Below are positions 1 through 9,248 of a stretch of 9,666 nt of DNA, one piece after another. The position numbers and the translations under genes are program-made. Source of the stretch: PRO6 sp049646625. GTDB lineage: Bacteria; Pseudomonadota; Alphaproteobacteria; Rhizobiales; Xanthobacteraceae. How positions within the stretch are numbered: position 1 is the first letter of the stretch; each line of letters starts with the position of its first letter. The notes beneath the pieces were generated by a model, which had not been told where the DNA came from, made no database searches, and worked only from the letters and a program-made list of their open reading frames with translations. The stretch covers positions 1 to 9,666 of the forward strand of contig JBARWE010000248.1 in assembly GCA_049646625.1 (NCBI GenBank). The letters are read 5' to 3'.

Positions 1-489
1 CCTCCGGCGTCCCGCTTGCGGGGCGTGGCGCGGGTCGGCTGTTCCTGTTTTCCCCTTTGTCACAGCGGCGGCCGCGGGTGCGTCCGGGCCGGGCGCCGGG
101 GAGGCGCCGCGACGGGGTGCGGGAGGCGCAATTGCCGGTTGGAAATCGCAGCGAAACCGTATAGACGGCAGGGTTATCCGACGCCCCTGTCGACCGGGTG
201 CCGACTTCGGCGGGTGCGGACCCACATCCCGGAACCGGCGCGGTTTATCGCCGGCTGGGCGGAATGGGCTGCCGGACCGATCACGAACCGACTTATTCTT
301 GAACAGTGATCTTCTTGAATAGTCATCGCGGTCATGTAATCAGCGGCGATCGCGGCGGACCGGGCCAGGGCCTGTGCCCTTCGCGGTCGTCTGTCCATCG
401 GTATCGAACGTCTGGCGCTGCAACCGCGCGTTAAGCGTTCGGAAAGGCTAACCGCCCGCGCTGCGGGCCAGCGGAAGAAGATCGACGCC
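1..489. other. Non-coding region upstream of tig
   Basis: No convincing gene is visible here. The one sizeable + strand reading frame (16-309) has Arg/Gly/Cys-rich, low-complexity translation typical of chance ORFs in GC-rich DNA. I see no tRNA or recognisable structured RNA. The stretch holds several short GC-rich inverted repeats (for example CCGGCG at 235-240 with CGCCGG at 249-254), a 16-base tandem repeat at 296-327, and a 6-bp hairpin (454-468, GCCCGC / GCGGGC around GCT) ending just before the tig ribosome binding site. The AT-richer part around 285-345 is the most likely place for the tig promoter, but no clean -35/-10 pair can be assigned. Confidence 0.6.
296..327 (+). repeat. 16-base tandem direct repeat upstream of tig
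   Basis: Two adjacent copies, TTCTTGAACAGTGATC (296-311) and TTCTTGAATAGTCATC (312-327), match at 14 of 16 positions. They sit in the AT-richest part of the tig upstream region, about 160 bases before the start codon. Each copy contains CTTGAA, which resembles the -35 of heat-shock sigma factor promoters, but I could not find a well spaced -10 for either. The copies could be tandem sites for a regulator or two overlapping promoter halves. The function is inferred; the repeat itself is directly visible. Confidence 0.5.
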
Positions 490-1851
490 ATGCAGGTGAA
501 GGAAACCGTCGCCGACGGACTGAAGCACGAATTCGAGATCAGCGTCCCGGCTGCCGACATCGAGACCAAGGTCGATGAAAAGCTCATCGATCTCAAGGAC
601 AAGGTGCGGCTTAATGGCTTCCGCCCCGGCAAGGTGCCGGTGGCCCATCTGAAGAAGCTGTACGGCCGCTCGGTCAAGGCCGAGACCATCGAGCAGTTGA
701 TCCGCGACACCAATTCGCGTGTCTTCACCGAGCGCGGCTTCCGCCTCGCCACCGAGCCGAAGGTAACGATGCCGGAGGAGAAGGAGGCGGTCGAGGCGCT
801 GCTCGATGGCAAGAGCGACCTCGTCTACACGGTCGCGGTCGAAGTGGTGCCGCCGATCACGCTGGCCGATTTCAAAAGCTTCGAGGTTGAGCGGCCGGTC
901 GCCGAGGTGTCGGACGCCGACGTCGACGAGGCCGTCAAGCGCATCGCCGACCAGAACCGGCCCTATGCCCCCAAGACCGAGGGCGGCAAGGCCGAGACCG
1001 ACGATCGTGTCACCATTTCGTTCAAGGGCACCATCGACGGCACACCGTTCGAGGGCGGCAGCGGCGAGGGGATCGCTGTGCAGATCGGTTCCAACACCTT
1101 TATTCCGGGCTTCGAGGAGCAGTTGCTCGGCATCGGCGTCGGTGAGACCCGGACGCTGAAGGTGTCGTTCCCGCCCAACTATGCCAACGCCGAACTGGCC
1201 GGCAAGCCGGCCGAGTTCGAGACCACCGCTACCGCCATCGAGGCGCCGGGCGAGATCGCGATCGACGACGAGTTCGCCAAGACGCTCGGCATGGAGAGCC
1301 TCGACAAACTGAAAGAGGCGGTGCGCGAGCGCATGAAGACGGAATACGCGATGGTGTCGCGCCAGCGCGTCAAGCGCAAGCTGCTCGACCGCCTCGACGA
1401 GGCACACCGCTTCGATCCGCCGCCCTCGCTGGTGGAGGACGAGTTCAAGCTGATGTGGGAGTCCATCAAGGCTGAGATGGCGTCCGCCGGCAAGAGCTTT
1501 GCCGACGAGGACACCACTGAAGACAAGGCGATGGAGGACTACCGCAAGATCGCCGACCGCCGCGTCCGGCTCGGCCTGGTGCTGTCCGAGATCGGCGAGA
1601 AGAACGCGATCACCGTCAGCGAGGACGAGGTCGGCCGCGCCGTGGTCGAGCGCGCGCGCCAGATGCCGGGCCGCGAGAAGGAAGTCTGGGACTTCTATCG
1701 CAGCAACCCGCAGGCGCTGGCGCAGCTTCGCGCGCCGATCTACGAGGACAAGGTGGTCGATTTCCTGCTCGAACTGGCCAAAGTGACCGACAAGCCGGTC
1801 AGCCGCGAGGAGCTGTTCAAGGACGACGAGGAGGACGCCTCCGCGGCGTGA
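490..1851 (+). CDS. tig: Trigger factor (ribosome-associated chaperone, peptidyl-prolyl isomerase)
   Basis: A 453-residue protein, close to the usual family length (430-470). Trigger factor docks at the ribosome exit tunnel, shields nascent chains in the cytoplasm and has FKBP-type prolyl isomerase activity. The N-terminal ribosome-binding domain carries the signature loop GFRPGKVP at residues 43-50. An FKBP-like isomerase domain follows at about 166-252 (VTISFKGTIDGTPFEGG, then FIPGFEEQLLGIGVGE). The helical C-terminal chaperone arms run to about 440 and end in an acidic tail (DDEEDASAA). The ATG at 490 begins the conserved MQVKET start. A purine-rich GGAAG lies at 473-477, a little far upstream. 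The gene is followed 200 bases later by clpP, the classic bacterial order. Product identification is firm. Confidence 0.98.
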   Translation: MQVKETVADGLKHEFEISVPAADIETKVDEKLIDLKDKVRLNGFRPGKVPVAHLKKLYGRSVKAETIEQLIRDTNSRVFTERGFRLATEPKVTMPEEKEAVEALLDGKSDLVYTVAVEVVPPITLADFKSFEVERPVAEVSDADVDEAVKRIADQNRPYAPKTEGGKAETDDRVTISFKGTIDGTPFEGGSGEGIAVQIGSNTFIPGFEEQLLGIGVGETRTLKVSFPPNYANAELAGKPAEFETTATAIEAPGEIAIDDEFAKTLGMESLDKLKEAVRERMKTEYAMVSRQRVKRKLLDRLDEAHRFDPPPSLVEDEFKLMWESIKAEMASAGKSFADEDTTEDKAMEDYRKIADRRVRLGLVLSEIGEKNAITVSEDEVGRAVVERARQMPGREKEVWDFYRSNPQALAQLRAPIYEDKVVDFLLELAKVTDKPVSREELFKDDEEDASAA

Positions 1852-1873
1852 GGCGGCTTTCGTTAAGCATAGC

Positions 1874-1906
1874 GCCGGAAGCGTTGCCGCGCGCCGCGCT
1901 TCCGGC
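1874..1906 (+). terminator. Hairpin after tig, possible terminator
   Basis: A perfect 10-bp inverted repeat, GCCGGAAGCG (1874-1883) and CGCTTCCGGC (1897-1906), separated by 13 bases, starts 22 bases after the tig stop codon. No T-run follows, so it may be a weak or factor-assisted terminator, or a 3' end stabiliser. The heat-shock-like promoter candidate for clpP starts 50 bases further on, which fits separate transcription units. Confidence 0.5.
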
Positions 1907-1956
1907 TTGGCGCGGCCGGCGCGAATCGGCTTGAGTAGGGGCTTGCCGGCACAGGT

Positions 1957-1984
1957 CTTGCCTTCGCGGCGCGGGGACCTATCT
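1957..1984 (+). promoter_or_regulatory. Candidate heat-shock (RpoH-type) promoter of clpP
   Basis: CTTGCC at 1957-1962 and CCTATCT at 1978-1984 are separated by 15 bases. This resembles the alphaproteobacterial RpoH pattern as I remember it (CTTG in the -35 and CYTATnT in the -10). The predicted transcript would start near 1991 and give a leader of about 60 bases before the clpP ATG. clpP is a known heat-shock gene in many bacteria, which makes the match plausible. It remains a sequence-pattern inference. Confidence 0.45.
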
Positions 1985-2051
1985 AGTGACGGCGATGAAC
2001 CCGCTTGCCGCCGTCCCCCGGCGCGCCCTCGCGATAACTTTCAGGTGATCC

Positions 2052-2684
2052 ATGCGCGATCCGATCGAGACCTACATGAACCTCGTGCCGATGGTGGTCG
2101 AGCAGACCAACCGCGGCGAGCGGGCCTACGACATCTTCTCGCGCCTGCTCAAGGAGCGGATCATCTTCGTCACCGGCCCGGTCGAGGACGGCATGTCGAC
2201 CTTGATCGTGGCGCAGCTTCTGTTTCTCGAAGCCGAGAATCCGAAGAAGGAAATCTCGATGTACATCAACTCGCCGGGCGGGGTGGTGACGTCGGGGCTG
2301 GCGATCTACGACACCATGCAATTCATCCGCCCGCCGGTCTCGACGCTGTGCACCGGGCAGGCGGCCTCGATGGGGTCGCTGCTGCTCGCCGCCGGCGAGA
2401 AGGATATGCGCTTTGCGCTGCCGAACGCCCGCATCATGGTGCATCAGCCGTCCGGCGGCTTCCAGGGCCAGGCCACCGACATCATGCTGCATGCCCAGGA
2501 AATCCTGAACCTGAAGAAGCGGCTCAACGAGATCTACGTCAAGCACACCGGGCAGGAGTACAAGGCGATCGAGGACGCGCTGGAGCGTGACAAGTTCCTC
2601 ACCTCCGAGATGGCCAGGGAGTTCGGCCTGATCGACAAGGTGCTCGACAAGCGCCCTGAGGACACCCAGCCGAAGGCATCCTGA
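2052..2684 (+). CDS. clpP: ATP-dependent Clp protease proteolytic subunit ClpP
   Basis: A 210-residue serine peptidase (family S14), the normal length. ClpP forms the barrel of two heptameric rings that degrades proteins unfolded by ClpX or ClpA. The catalytic triad is intact: Ser106 (in GQAASMGS), His131 (in MVHQPSGG) and Asp180 (in LERDKF). The first ten residues (MRDPIETYMN) look like a short propeptide, because the mature E. coli enzyme begins at the equivalent ALVPMV position and here LVPMVVEQT starts at residue 11. An AGG at 2043-2045 lies six bases before the ATG. clpX follows on the same strand after a 452-base gap, so co-transcription is uncertain. Nothing in the protein is unusual. 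Confidence 0.98.
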   Translation: MRDPIETYMNLVPMVVEQTNRGERAYDIFSRLLKERIIFVTGPVEDGMSTLIVAQLLFLEAENPKKEISMYINSPGGVVTSGLAIYDTMQFIRPPVSTLCTGQAASMGSLLLAAGEKDMRFALPNARIMVHQPSGGFQGQATDIMLHAQEILNLKKRLNEIYVKHTGQEYKAIEDALERDKFLTSEMAREFGLIDKVLDKRPEDTQPKAS

Positions 2685-2893
2685 GGCGCCGCTATCCTGC
2701 CGCATTGGCCTGCATTCGTTCTCGTTCAGCGGGGGAGGGGCGCGGGTTCCGTGAACGGCGGGAAATCGGCGGGAAAGGCTCGCCCCGGAGGCCCAAATCA
2801 CGCTATGGTCGCAAATAGCGGTCGCGGTTCTGGCAGGACAGGGCTTTGTCCCTACGAAAGAAGCGCGCCGAAGCTGAAACCTGGGGCCTTGTT

Positions 2894-2961
2894 TCCGGTC
2901 TAACCGGAGGCAGAATGGCTCCAGGCTCAAGGTGGGGCTGTTCTCCGGTTAGCGAATTTTT
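2894..2961 (+). promoter_or_regulatory. Mutually exclusive hairpins with T-run (terminator or attenuator candidate)
   Basis: CTAACCGGAG (2900-2909) is perfectly complementary to CTCCGGTTAG (2943-2952). The enclosed loop can add a second stem, GCTCC (2918-2922) with GGGGC (2934-2938) with one G-U pair. Four bases later comes TTTTT (2957-2961), as in an intrinsic terminator. The left arm can instead pair locally: TCCGGT (2894-2899) with ACCGGA (2903-2908). The two folds use the same bases and cannot coexist, the geometry of an attenuator. It lies about 175 bases before the clpX ATG. It could equally be the simple end of the clpP transcript or of a small RNA. Confidence 0.4.
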
Positions 2962-2980
2962 GATAGTCGGATGACAGCAT

Positions 2981-3001
2981 GGTTCGCAAGGCTTGCGAAC
3001 C
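2981..3001. repeat. Near-perfect 10-bp palindrome between clpP and clpX
   Basis: GGTTCGCAAG (2981-2990), a single G, then CTTGCGAACC (2992-3001) form a perfect dyad with a one-base centre. It begins 19 bases after the T-run of the preceding element and lies about 135 bases before the clpX start. No T-run follows, so it is not a typical terminator. The compact symmetry suits a dimeric DNA-binding regulator. It does not match the CIRCE operator of HrcA. Its function is not known to me. Confidence 0.5.
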
Positions 3002-3136
3002 GGTCCAAAGGCGTGGGGGTTTGTGAACGGGCCGCGGATTGCCTGCGGCTCCTGGAGAAGGAGAGGTCGCTTCCGGGCACGGCTGTTGCGTCGTCACGCA
3101 GGGCTATCGGAGCGATCGAGGCGGACGGAGACTGGA

Positions 3137-4411
<1,275 letters not shown>

Positions 4412-4421
4412 GGTAGCGTCG

Positions 4422-4445
4422 ACCTCTTCCCGCACCGGGAGAGGT
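4422..4445. repeat. Intergenic palindromic repeat, left copy
   Basis: ACCTCTTCC pairs with GGGAGAGGT around a CGCACC loop (nine pairs, one G-U). It starts 11 bases after the clpX stop. Together with the following GGCGTCGGAGCATCGGCGAG it resembles the interspersed CTCTCCC / GGGAGAGG repeats that I recall as common between genes in Bradyrhizobium-type genomes. It may also act as the clpX transcript end, although no T-run follows. Confidence 0.55.
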
Positions 4446-4578
4446 TGGCGTCGGAGCATCGGCGAGGGTTCCGGAGCGGCGCACGGCGCGGCGCTTCGCC
4501 TCCCGCCCGCTACCAAACTCTATTCTATCTCGCGCCTTTCGTGCTCTTTCGTTCCTCCGGCATTCTCCCTTACCCTGA

Positions 4579-4604
4579 CCCTCTCCCGGCAAGCCGGGCG
4601 AGGG
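4579..4604. repeat. Intergenic palindromic repeat, right copy
   Basis: CCCTCTCCCGGC and GCCGGGCGAGGG form a hairpin with a single mismatch (T4584 opposite C4599). The flanking TTACCCTGACCCTCTCCC motif is typical of an abundant intergenic repeat in this bacterial group (from memory, not searched). With the left copy at 4422-4445 it may bound one mosaic repeat unit of about 190 bases between clpX and lon. Confidence 0.6.
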
Positions 4605-4649
4605 GAAATAAGTGAGATTTATTGTTGTGAACCGGCAATTTGCCTTCAC

Positions 4650-4680
4650 TTGACACCTTGTCGGCGCATCGCCACCTAAT
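4650..4680 (+). promoter_or_regulatory. Candidate lon promoter
   Basis: TTGACA at 4650-4655 is a perfect housekeeping -35, and the preceding base makes CTTGAC, also compatible with a heat-shock -35. Possible -10 elements are ACCTAA (18-base spacing) or CCTAAT at 4675-4680 (19-base spacing), both imperfect. The upstream 30-40 bases are AT-rich compared with the surroundings. Transcription would start near 4687 and leave a leader of about 180 bases before the lon ATG. Confidence 0.4.
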
Positions 4681-4738
4681 GCCGGTAGTGGCCGGCGGCA
4701 GGGATTCGCTACCGGTCGTCCGGTCAAGGTGAGAGACC

Positions 4739-4803
4739 GCCCGGCGGTCGCAACCGCGGGCTTCTCTTCCCCACCCGGATATTCGACCCCGACGGGGTCT
4801 TTT
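4739..4803 (+). promoter_or_regulatory. lon leader hairpins including a terminator-like stem
   Basis: A 9-bp stem with one bulged G (4739-4748 with 4753-4761, loop CGCA) is followed by GACCCC (4785-4790), loop GAC, GGGGTC (4794-4799) and TTTT (4800-4803). The second stem has the form of a short intrinsic terminator and ends 67 bases before the lon start codon. If transcription starts at the TTGACA promoter candidate, this would be an attenuator in the lon leader. Otherwise it may terminate read-through from clpX, with lon transcribed from a promoter further downstream. Confidence 0.4.
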
Positions 4804-4870
4804 CGGCACCTTGTGGCGGCGGCGCTAACGGCGGGCTGCGTGCAAGGGGGCACAGTATAAGGAACAGGCG

Positions 4871-7294
<2,424 letters not shown>

Positions 7295-7318
7295 AGTTGC
7301 GGCCATCCATCAATTGGC

Positions 7319-7347
7319 GAAACGGCGCCCGTGCAGGGCGCCGTTTC
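7319..7347 (+). terminator. lon transcription terminator
   Basis: A perfect 12-bp stem, GAAACGGCGCCC (7319-7330) and GGGCGCCGTTTC (7336-7347), with loop GTGCA lies 24 bases after the lon stop. The A and T bases on the outer arms mean the stem itself provides a short U-tract on both strands. It closes the tig-clpP-clpX-lon cluster and separates it from the tRNA genes. Confidence 0.8.
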
Positions 7348-7420
7348 CGTTCCGGCATCGAGGGTGGCCGCGGCGGCCGTCTTGCCTTACCGGGCGCTTC
7401 GAAGCTAAACAAACAGCGCG

Positions 7421-7497
7421 GGGCGGCTAGCTCAGCTGGTTAGAGCATCTCGTTTACACCGAGAGGGTCGGGAGTTCGAATCTCTCGCCGCCCACCA
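7421..7497 (+). tRNA. tRNA-Val (anticodon TAC)
   Basis: A complete cloverleaf. The acceptor stem GGGCGGC (7421-7427) pairs perfectly with GCCGCCC (7487-7493). The D stem is GCTC/GAGC, the anticodon stem TCTCG/CGAGA, and the loop TTTACAC has anticodon TAC at 7455-7457, which reads GUA and related Val codons. The T arm is GGGAG-TTCGAAT-CTCTC with one G-T pair. The discriminator is A7494 and CCA is encoded at 7495-7497. A short hairpin, GCCCC/GGGGC (7498-7513), follows immediately. Confidence 0.97.
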
Positions 7498-7504
7498 GCC
7501 CCTT

Positions 7505-7529
7505 GCGCGGGGCGGCTGCGCCGGTTAGA
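7505..7529 (+). repeat. Possible partial copy of the tRNA-Val 5' half
   Basis: The 13 bases GCGCGGGGCGGCT at 7505-7517 also occur at 7416-7428, across the 5' end of tRNA-Val. GGTTAGA, the D-loop sequence of tRNA-Val (7438-7444), recurs in the same order at 7523-7529, with four fewer bases between. The similarity then stops, with no anticodon or T arm. It may be a decayed remnant of a tandem tRNA duplication, or chance similarity in GC-rich DNA. Confidence 0.3.
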
Positions 7530-7540
7530 ACCCGCCCCGA

Positions 7541-7560
7541 GCCGGTTGTTCGGAACCGGC
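7541..7560 (+). terminator. Hairpin between the tRNA genes
   Basis: GCCGGTT (7541-7547) and AACCGGC (7554-7560) form a perfect 7-bp stem with a six-base loop (GTTCGG). It lies between tRNA-Val and tRNA-Gln. No T-run follows. It could end the tRNA-Val transcript or be a processing structure in a joint precursor. Confidence 0.4.
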
Positions 7561-7611
7561 CTGCAAGCGGCTGCGAGTCGATCGGCTCGTCATCGGCCCA
7601 CTTGGCCCGCT

Positions 7612-7685
7612 TGGGGGATCGTCTAATGGTAGGACTGCAGACTCTGACTCTGCCTGTCTAGGTTCGAATCCTAGTCCCCCAGCCA
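7612..7685 (+). tRNA. tRNA-Gln (anticodon CTG)
   Basis: A complete 74-base tRNA including CCA. The acceptor stem TGGGGGA (7612-7618) pairs perfectly with TCCCCCA (7675-7681), the discriminator is G7682, and CCA is encoded at 7683-7685. The anticodon stem is GCAGA/TCTGC with loop CTCTGAC and anticodon CTG at 7644-7646, which reads CAG. The T arm is CTAGG-TTCGAAT-CCTAG. The 3' end is the apparent integration site of the element to the right, and the gene has stayed intact, as is usual when the element restores the tRNA end. Confidence 0.97.
7671..7685. other. Putative left attachment site (attL) in the tRNA-Gln 3' end
   Basis: The 15 bases shared by the tRNA-Gln 3' end (3' T stem through CCA) are at the same time the antisense template for the last four codons and stop of the serine recombinase. 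A recombinase gene abutting and overlapping a tRNA 3' end is the standard layout of an integrated island. The exact crossover bases cannot be fixed without the other junction, which is outside the window. Confidence 0.6.
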
Positions 7686-9245
7686 AATCTCACTTTTTGA
7701 GGAATTGTCGCCGTTGCCAGCACTTGAGCTGGCAGCGATGGCCGTCGTTTCTGCCAACAGATCAAAGGGTTGGCGGAAGGTGGCGACCACCTCGCCATCC
7801 TCCCAAGAGCAGTTCGAAAGTACGAAGTTGAGCAAGCGGCGCTTTTCGCGGGCGGGCTGGCGTTCGAACAGCGCCTGCGCATTGCGGGCGAGTTCGAGAA
7901 TCCGCACGCCCTCGTCCATGTAGGATTGCTCGGCTTGCTCATGCCGGTCGATGTCGCGCTGCAAGCGCTGCTGTTCCTCGCGCCACTGACCGGCGAAGCG
8001 ATCATAGAAGTCGCCACCGATCTTGCCGTCGAGCTTGTCGATGTACATGGCGCTGATGCGCTCGCCGAGCCGCTTGTGCTCAGCCTGTAGCCGCTTGATC
8101 GCCTCCTCGTGCTCGCGGCGTTCGTCCGCATGGCTTGCATGCAACGCCTCGCGTACCCACGCCAGAACCTCGTCGTCGAACCGAAGTCGGCCGAGCATGG
8201 CCGTGAACTGTTGTTCGAGAACTTCCTCGCGCACATACTTGCGGCGGCAGGAAGCCGGCTTGTCCCGGCATTTATCGGCGTAGCCGGTGCAGTGGTAATA
8301 GATGTACTTCTGCTTCTTGATCTCGCCGACCACCGAGCAACCGCAGCGCCCGCAGGCAATCAGCCCGGAGAAGGCAAAATCGTGGGTCATGCGCCGGTGC
8401 TTGCTGGCATTCCGGCCATCCATCACGCCCTGCACCCGTTCCCATGCCTCGACCGAAACCAGCGGCTCATGCTTACCCTGATAGAGCTTGCCGTTCCACT
8501 CGAACCAGCCAGTATAGAGACGATTGCGCAGGATCGAATGCACGGTGCTGGTGGGAACCGGCGCGCCGCTCTTCTTGTAAACCAGACCGGCGGCGCGGGC
8601 TTTCTTGGCCACCTCTTTCAAGGCGAACTCGCCCGTCGCATACCACTCGAACAGCTTCGCGACGATCGGCGCGACTTGCGGATCAACGGCGATGACCTTG
8701 CGCCCGTCCGCGCCGGTGACGTTCCGATAGCCGAGCGGCGTCTTGGTCGGCCAGATACCTTGCTCCGCCTTCTCCTGCTGGCCCTTGCGCGCCTCCTCGG
8801 ACAGGTTGTCAATGTAGTTCTTCGCCATCAGCACCTTGATGCCGTGCATGAACTTTTCCGAAGATCGCGACTCGCGCGACAGCACCACGCCTTCTTTCGG
8901 GAAATGGATCTCGGCGTCGAGTTCGTCGATCGTCACCCAGTCCTTGAGATTGCGGTAAAGCCGATCCGTCTTCTCCACGAGGATTGCCCGCACGTCCGGA
9001 TGCGCCCGCAGCCAGGCGACCATCTCGCCGAAGGCGGCGCGGCCGGTCTGCTTGGCGGTCTCAACATCCACATAGTCCTGCGCGACCATGAACCCCTCGG
9101 CTGCGGCGTAGTCCTTTAGCAGCTTCAACTGGGCCGGGATCGAATAGCCCTCCTTCTCCTGCTCCTTCGAGGAGACGCGGGCATAGATCACCGCCTGTTT
9201 GCGGGAGGAATCGGCGGCCGGTGCAGGTTTAGCAATCTTTCTCAT
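7671..9245 (-). CDS. Large serine recombinase (site-specific integrase)
   Basis: A 524-residue integrase that cuts and rejoins attachment sites through a 5'-phosphoserine link. The N-terminal resolvase domain has R23 and nucleophile Ser25 in YARVSSKEQ, and the arginines of DRLYR (R95, R98). The long linking helix (about 133-162) follows. The recombinase domain (about 165-280) includes TPLGYR and the ILRNRLYTG motif. A zinc ribbon comes next (C298, C301, C319 and C326 or C333, with YIYYHC), then a coiled coil (about 370-445), which in this family controls integration versus excision. The ATG at 9243-9245 puts the nucleophile at a normal depth, but no clear SD precedes it. The final residues WLGD and the stop are encoded by the antisense of tRNA-Gln. 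Family assignment is firm; the exact target site is inferred. Confidence 0.95.
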   Translation of the reverse strand: MRKIAKPAPAADSSRKQAVIYARVSSKEQEKEGYSIPAQLKLLKDYAAAEGFMVAQDYVDVETAKQTGRAAFGEMVAWLRAHPDVRAILVEKTDRLYRNLKDWVTIDELDAEIHFPKEGVVLSRESRSSEKFMHGIKVLMAKNYIDNLSEEARKGQQEKAEQGIWPTKTPLGYRNVTGADGRKVIAVDPQVAPIVAKLFEWYATGEFALKEVAKKARAAGLVYKKSGAPVPTSTVHSILRNRLYTGWFEWNGKLYQGKHEPLVSVEAWERVQGVMDGRNASKHRRMTHDFAFSGLIACGRCGCSVVGEIKKQKYIYYHCTGYADKCRDKPASCRRKYVREEVLEQQFTAMLGRLRFDDEVLAWVREALHASHADERREHEEAIKRLQAEHKRLGERISAMYIDKLDGKIGGDFYDRFAGQWREEQQRLQRDIDRHEQAEQSYMDEGVRILELARNAQALFERQPAREKRRLLNFVLSNCSWEDGEVVATFRQPFDLLAETTAIAASSSAGNGDNSSKSEIWLGD

Positions 9246-9248
9246 GTC

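Larger units (their letters stand above)
2685..3136 (+). other. clpP-clpX intergenic region rich in inverted repeats
   Basis: This 452-base gap has no credible gene. A 147-codon frame (2971-3414) runs mostly through the clpX coding region in the wrong frame and is rejected. The gap contains a series of hairpins: CGCTAT/ATAGCG (2801-2820), GGACA/TGTCC (2836-2851), the alternative pair at 2894-2952 and a 10-bp palindrome at 2981-3001. This density fits either a small RNA gene after clpP or a structured clpX leader. I do not recognise a known RNA family. Confidence 0.5.
4412..4870 (+). other. clpX-lon intergenic region and lon leader
   Basis: This 459-base gap has no credible gene. From left to right it holds two hairpin repeats (4422-4445 and 4579-4604) with a pyrimidine-rich stretch before the second, an AT-rich segment with a promoter candidate (about 4606-4680), and then a structured leader ending at the lon ribosome binding site. 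In the leader, CCGGTAG (4682-4688) pairs with CTACCGG (4709-4715), a bulged 9-bp stem lies at 4739-4761, and a hairpin with TTTT lies at 4785-4803. Frames in this region on the minus strand translate to Arg/Pro/Gly-rich sequence without family resemblance. Confidence 0.55.

Noticed and set aside
16..309. Open frame of 97 codons upstream of tig
   Set aside because: Translation is Arg/Gly/Cys-rich with no domain-like pattern and no good ribosome binding site, as expected for chance frames in GC-rich DNA.
448..1407. 319-codon minus-strand frame opposite tig
   Set aside because: It is the antisense of a firmly identified gene. The Leu/Arg/Asp/His-rich translation is a codon-bias shadow.
2993..3136. 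Upstream TTG start extending clpX by 48 residues
   Set aside because: No SD, rare start codon, and the extension does not resemble any ClpX N-terminus. The ATG at 3137 has a good SD and the family start.
2685..3136. 6S RNA or tmRNA in the clpP-clpX gap
   Set aside because: Hairpins are present, but I could not find the closing stem with central bubble of 6S RNA or the tRNA-like end of tmRNA.
8109..9119. 336-codon plus-strand frame opposite the serine recombinase
   Set aside because: The recombinase on the other strand has a complete set of family motifs; this frame has none.
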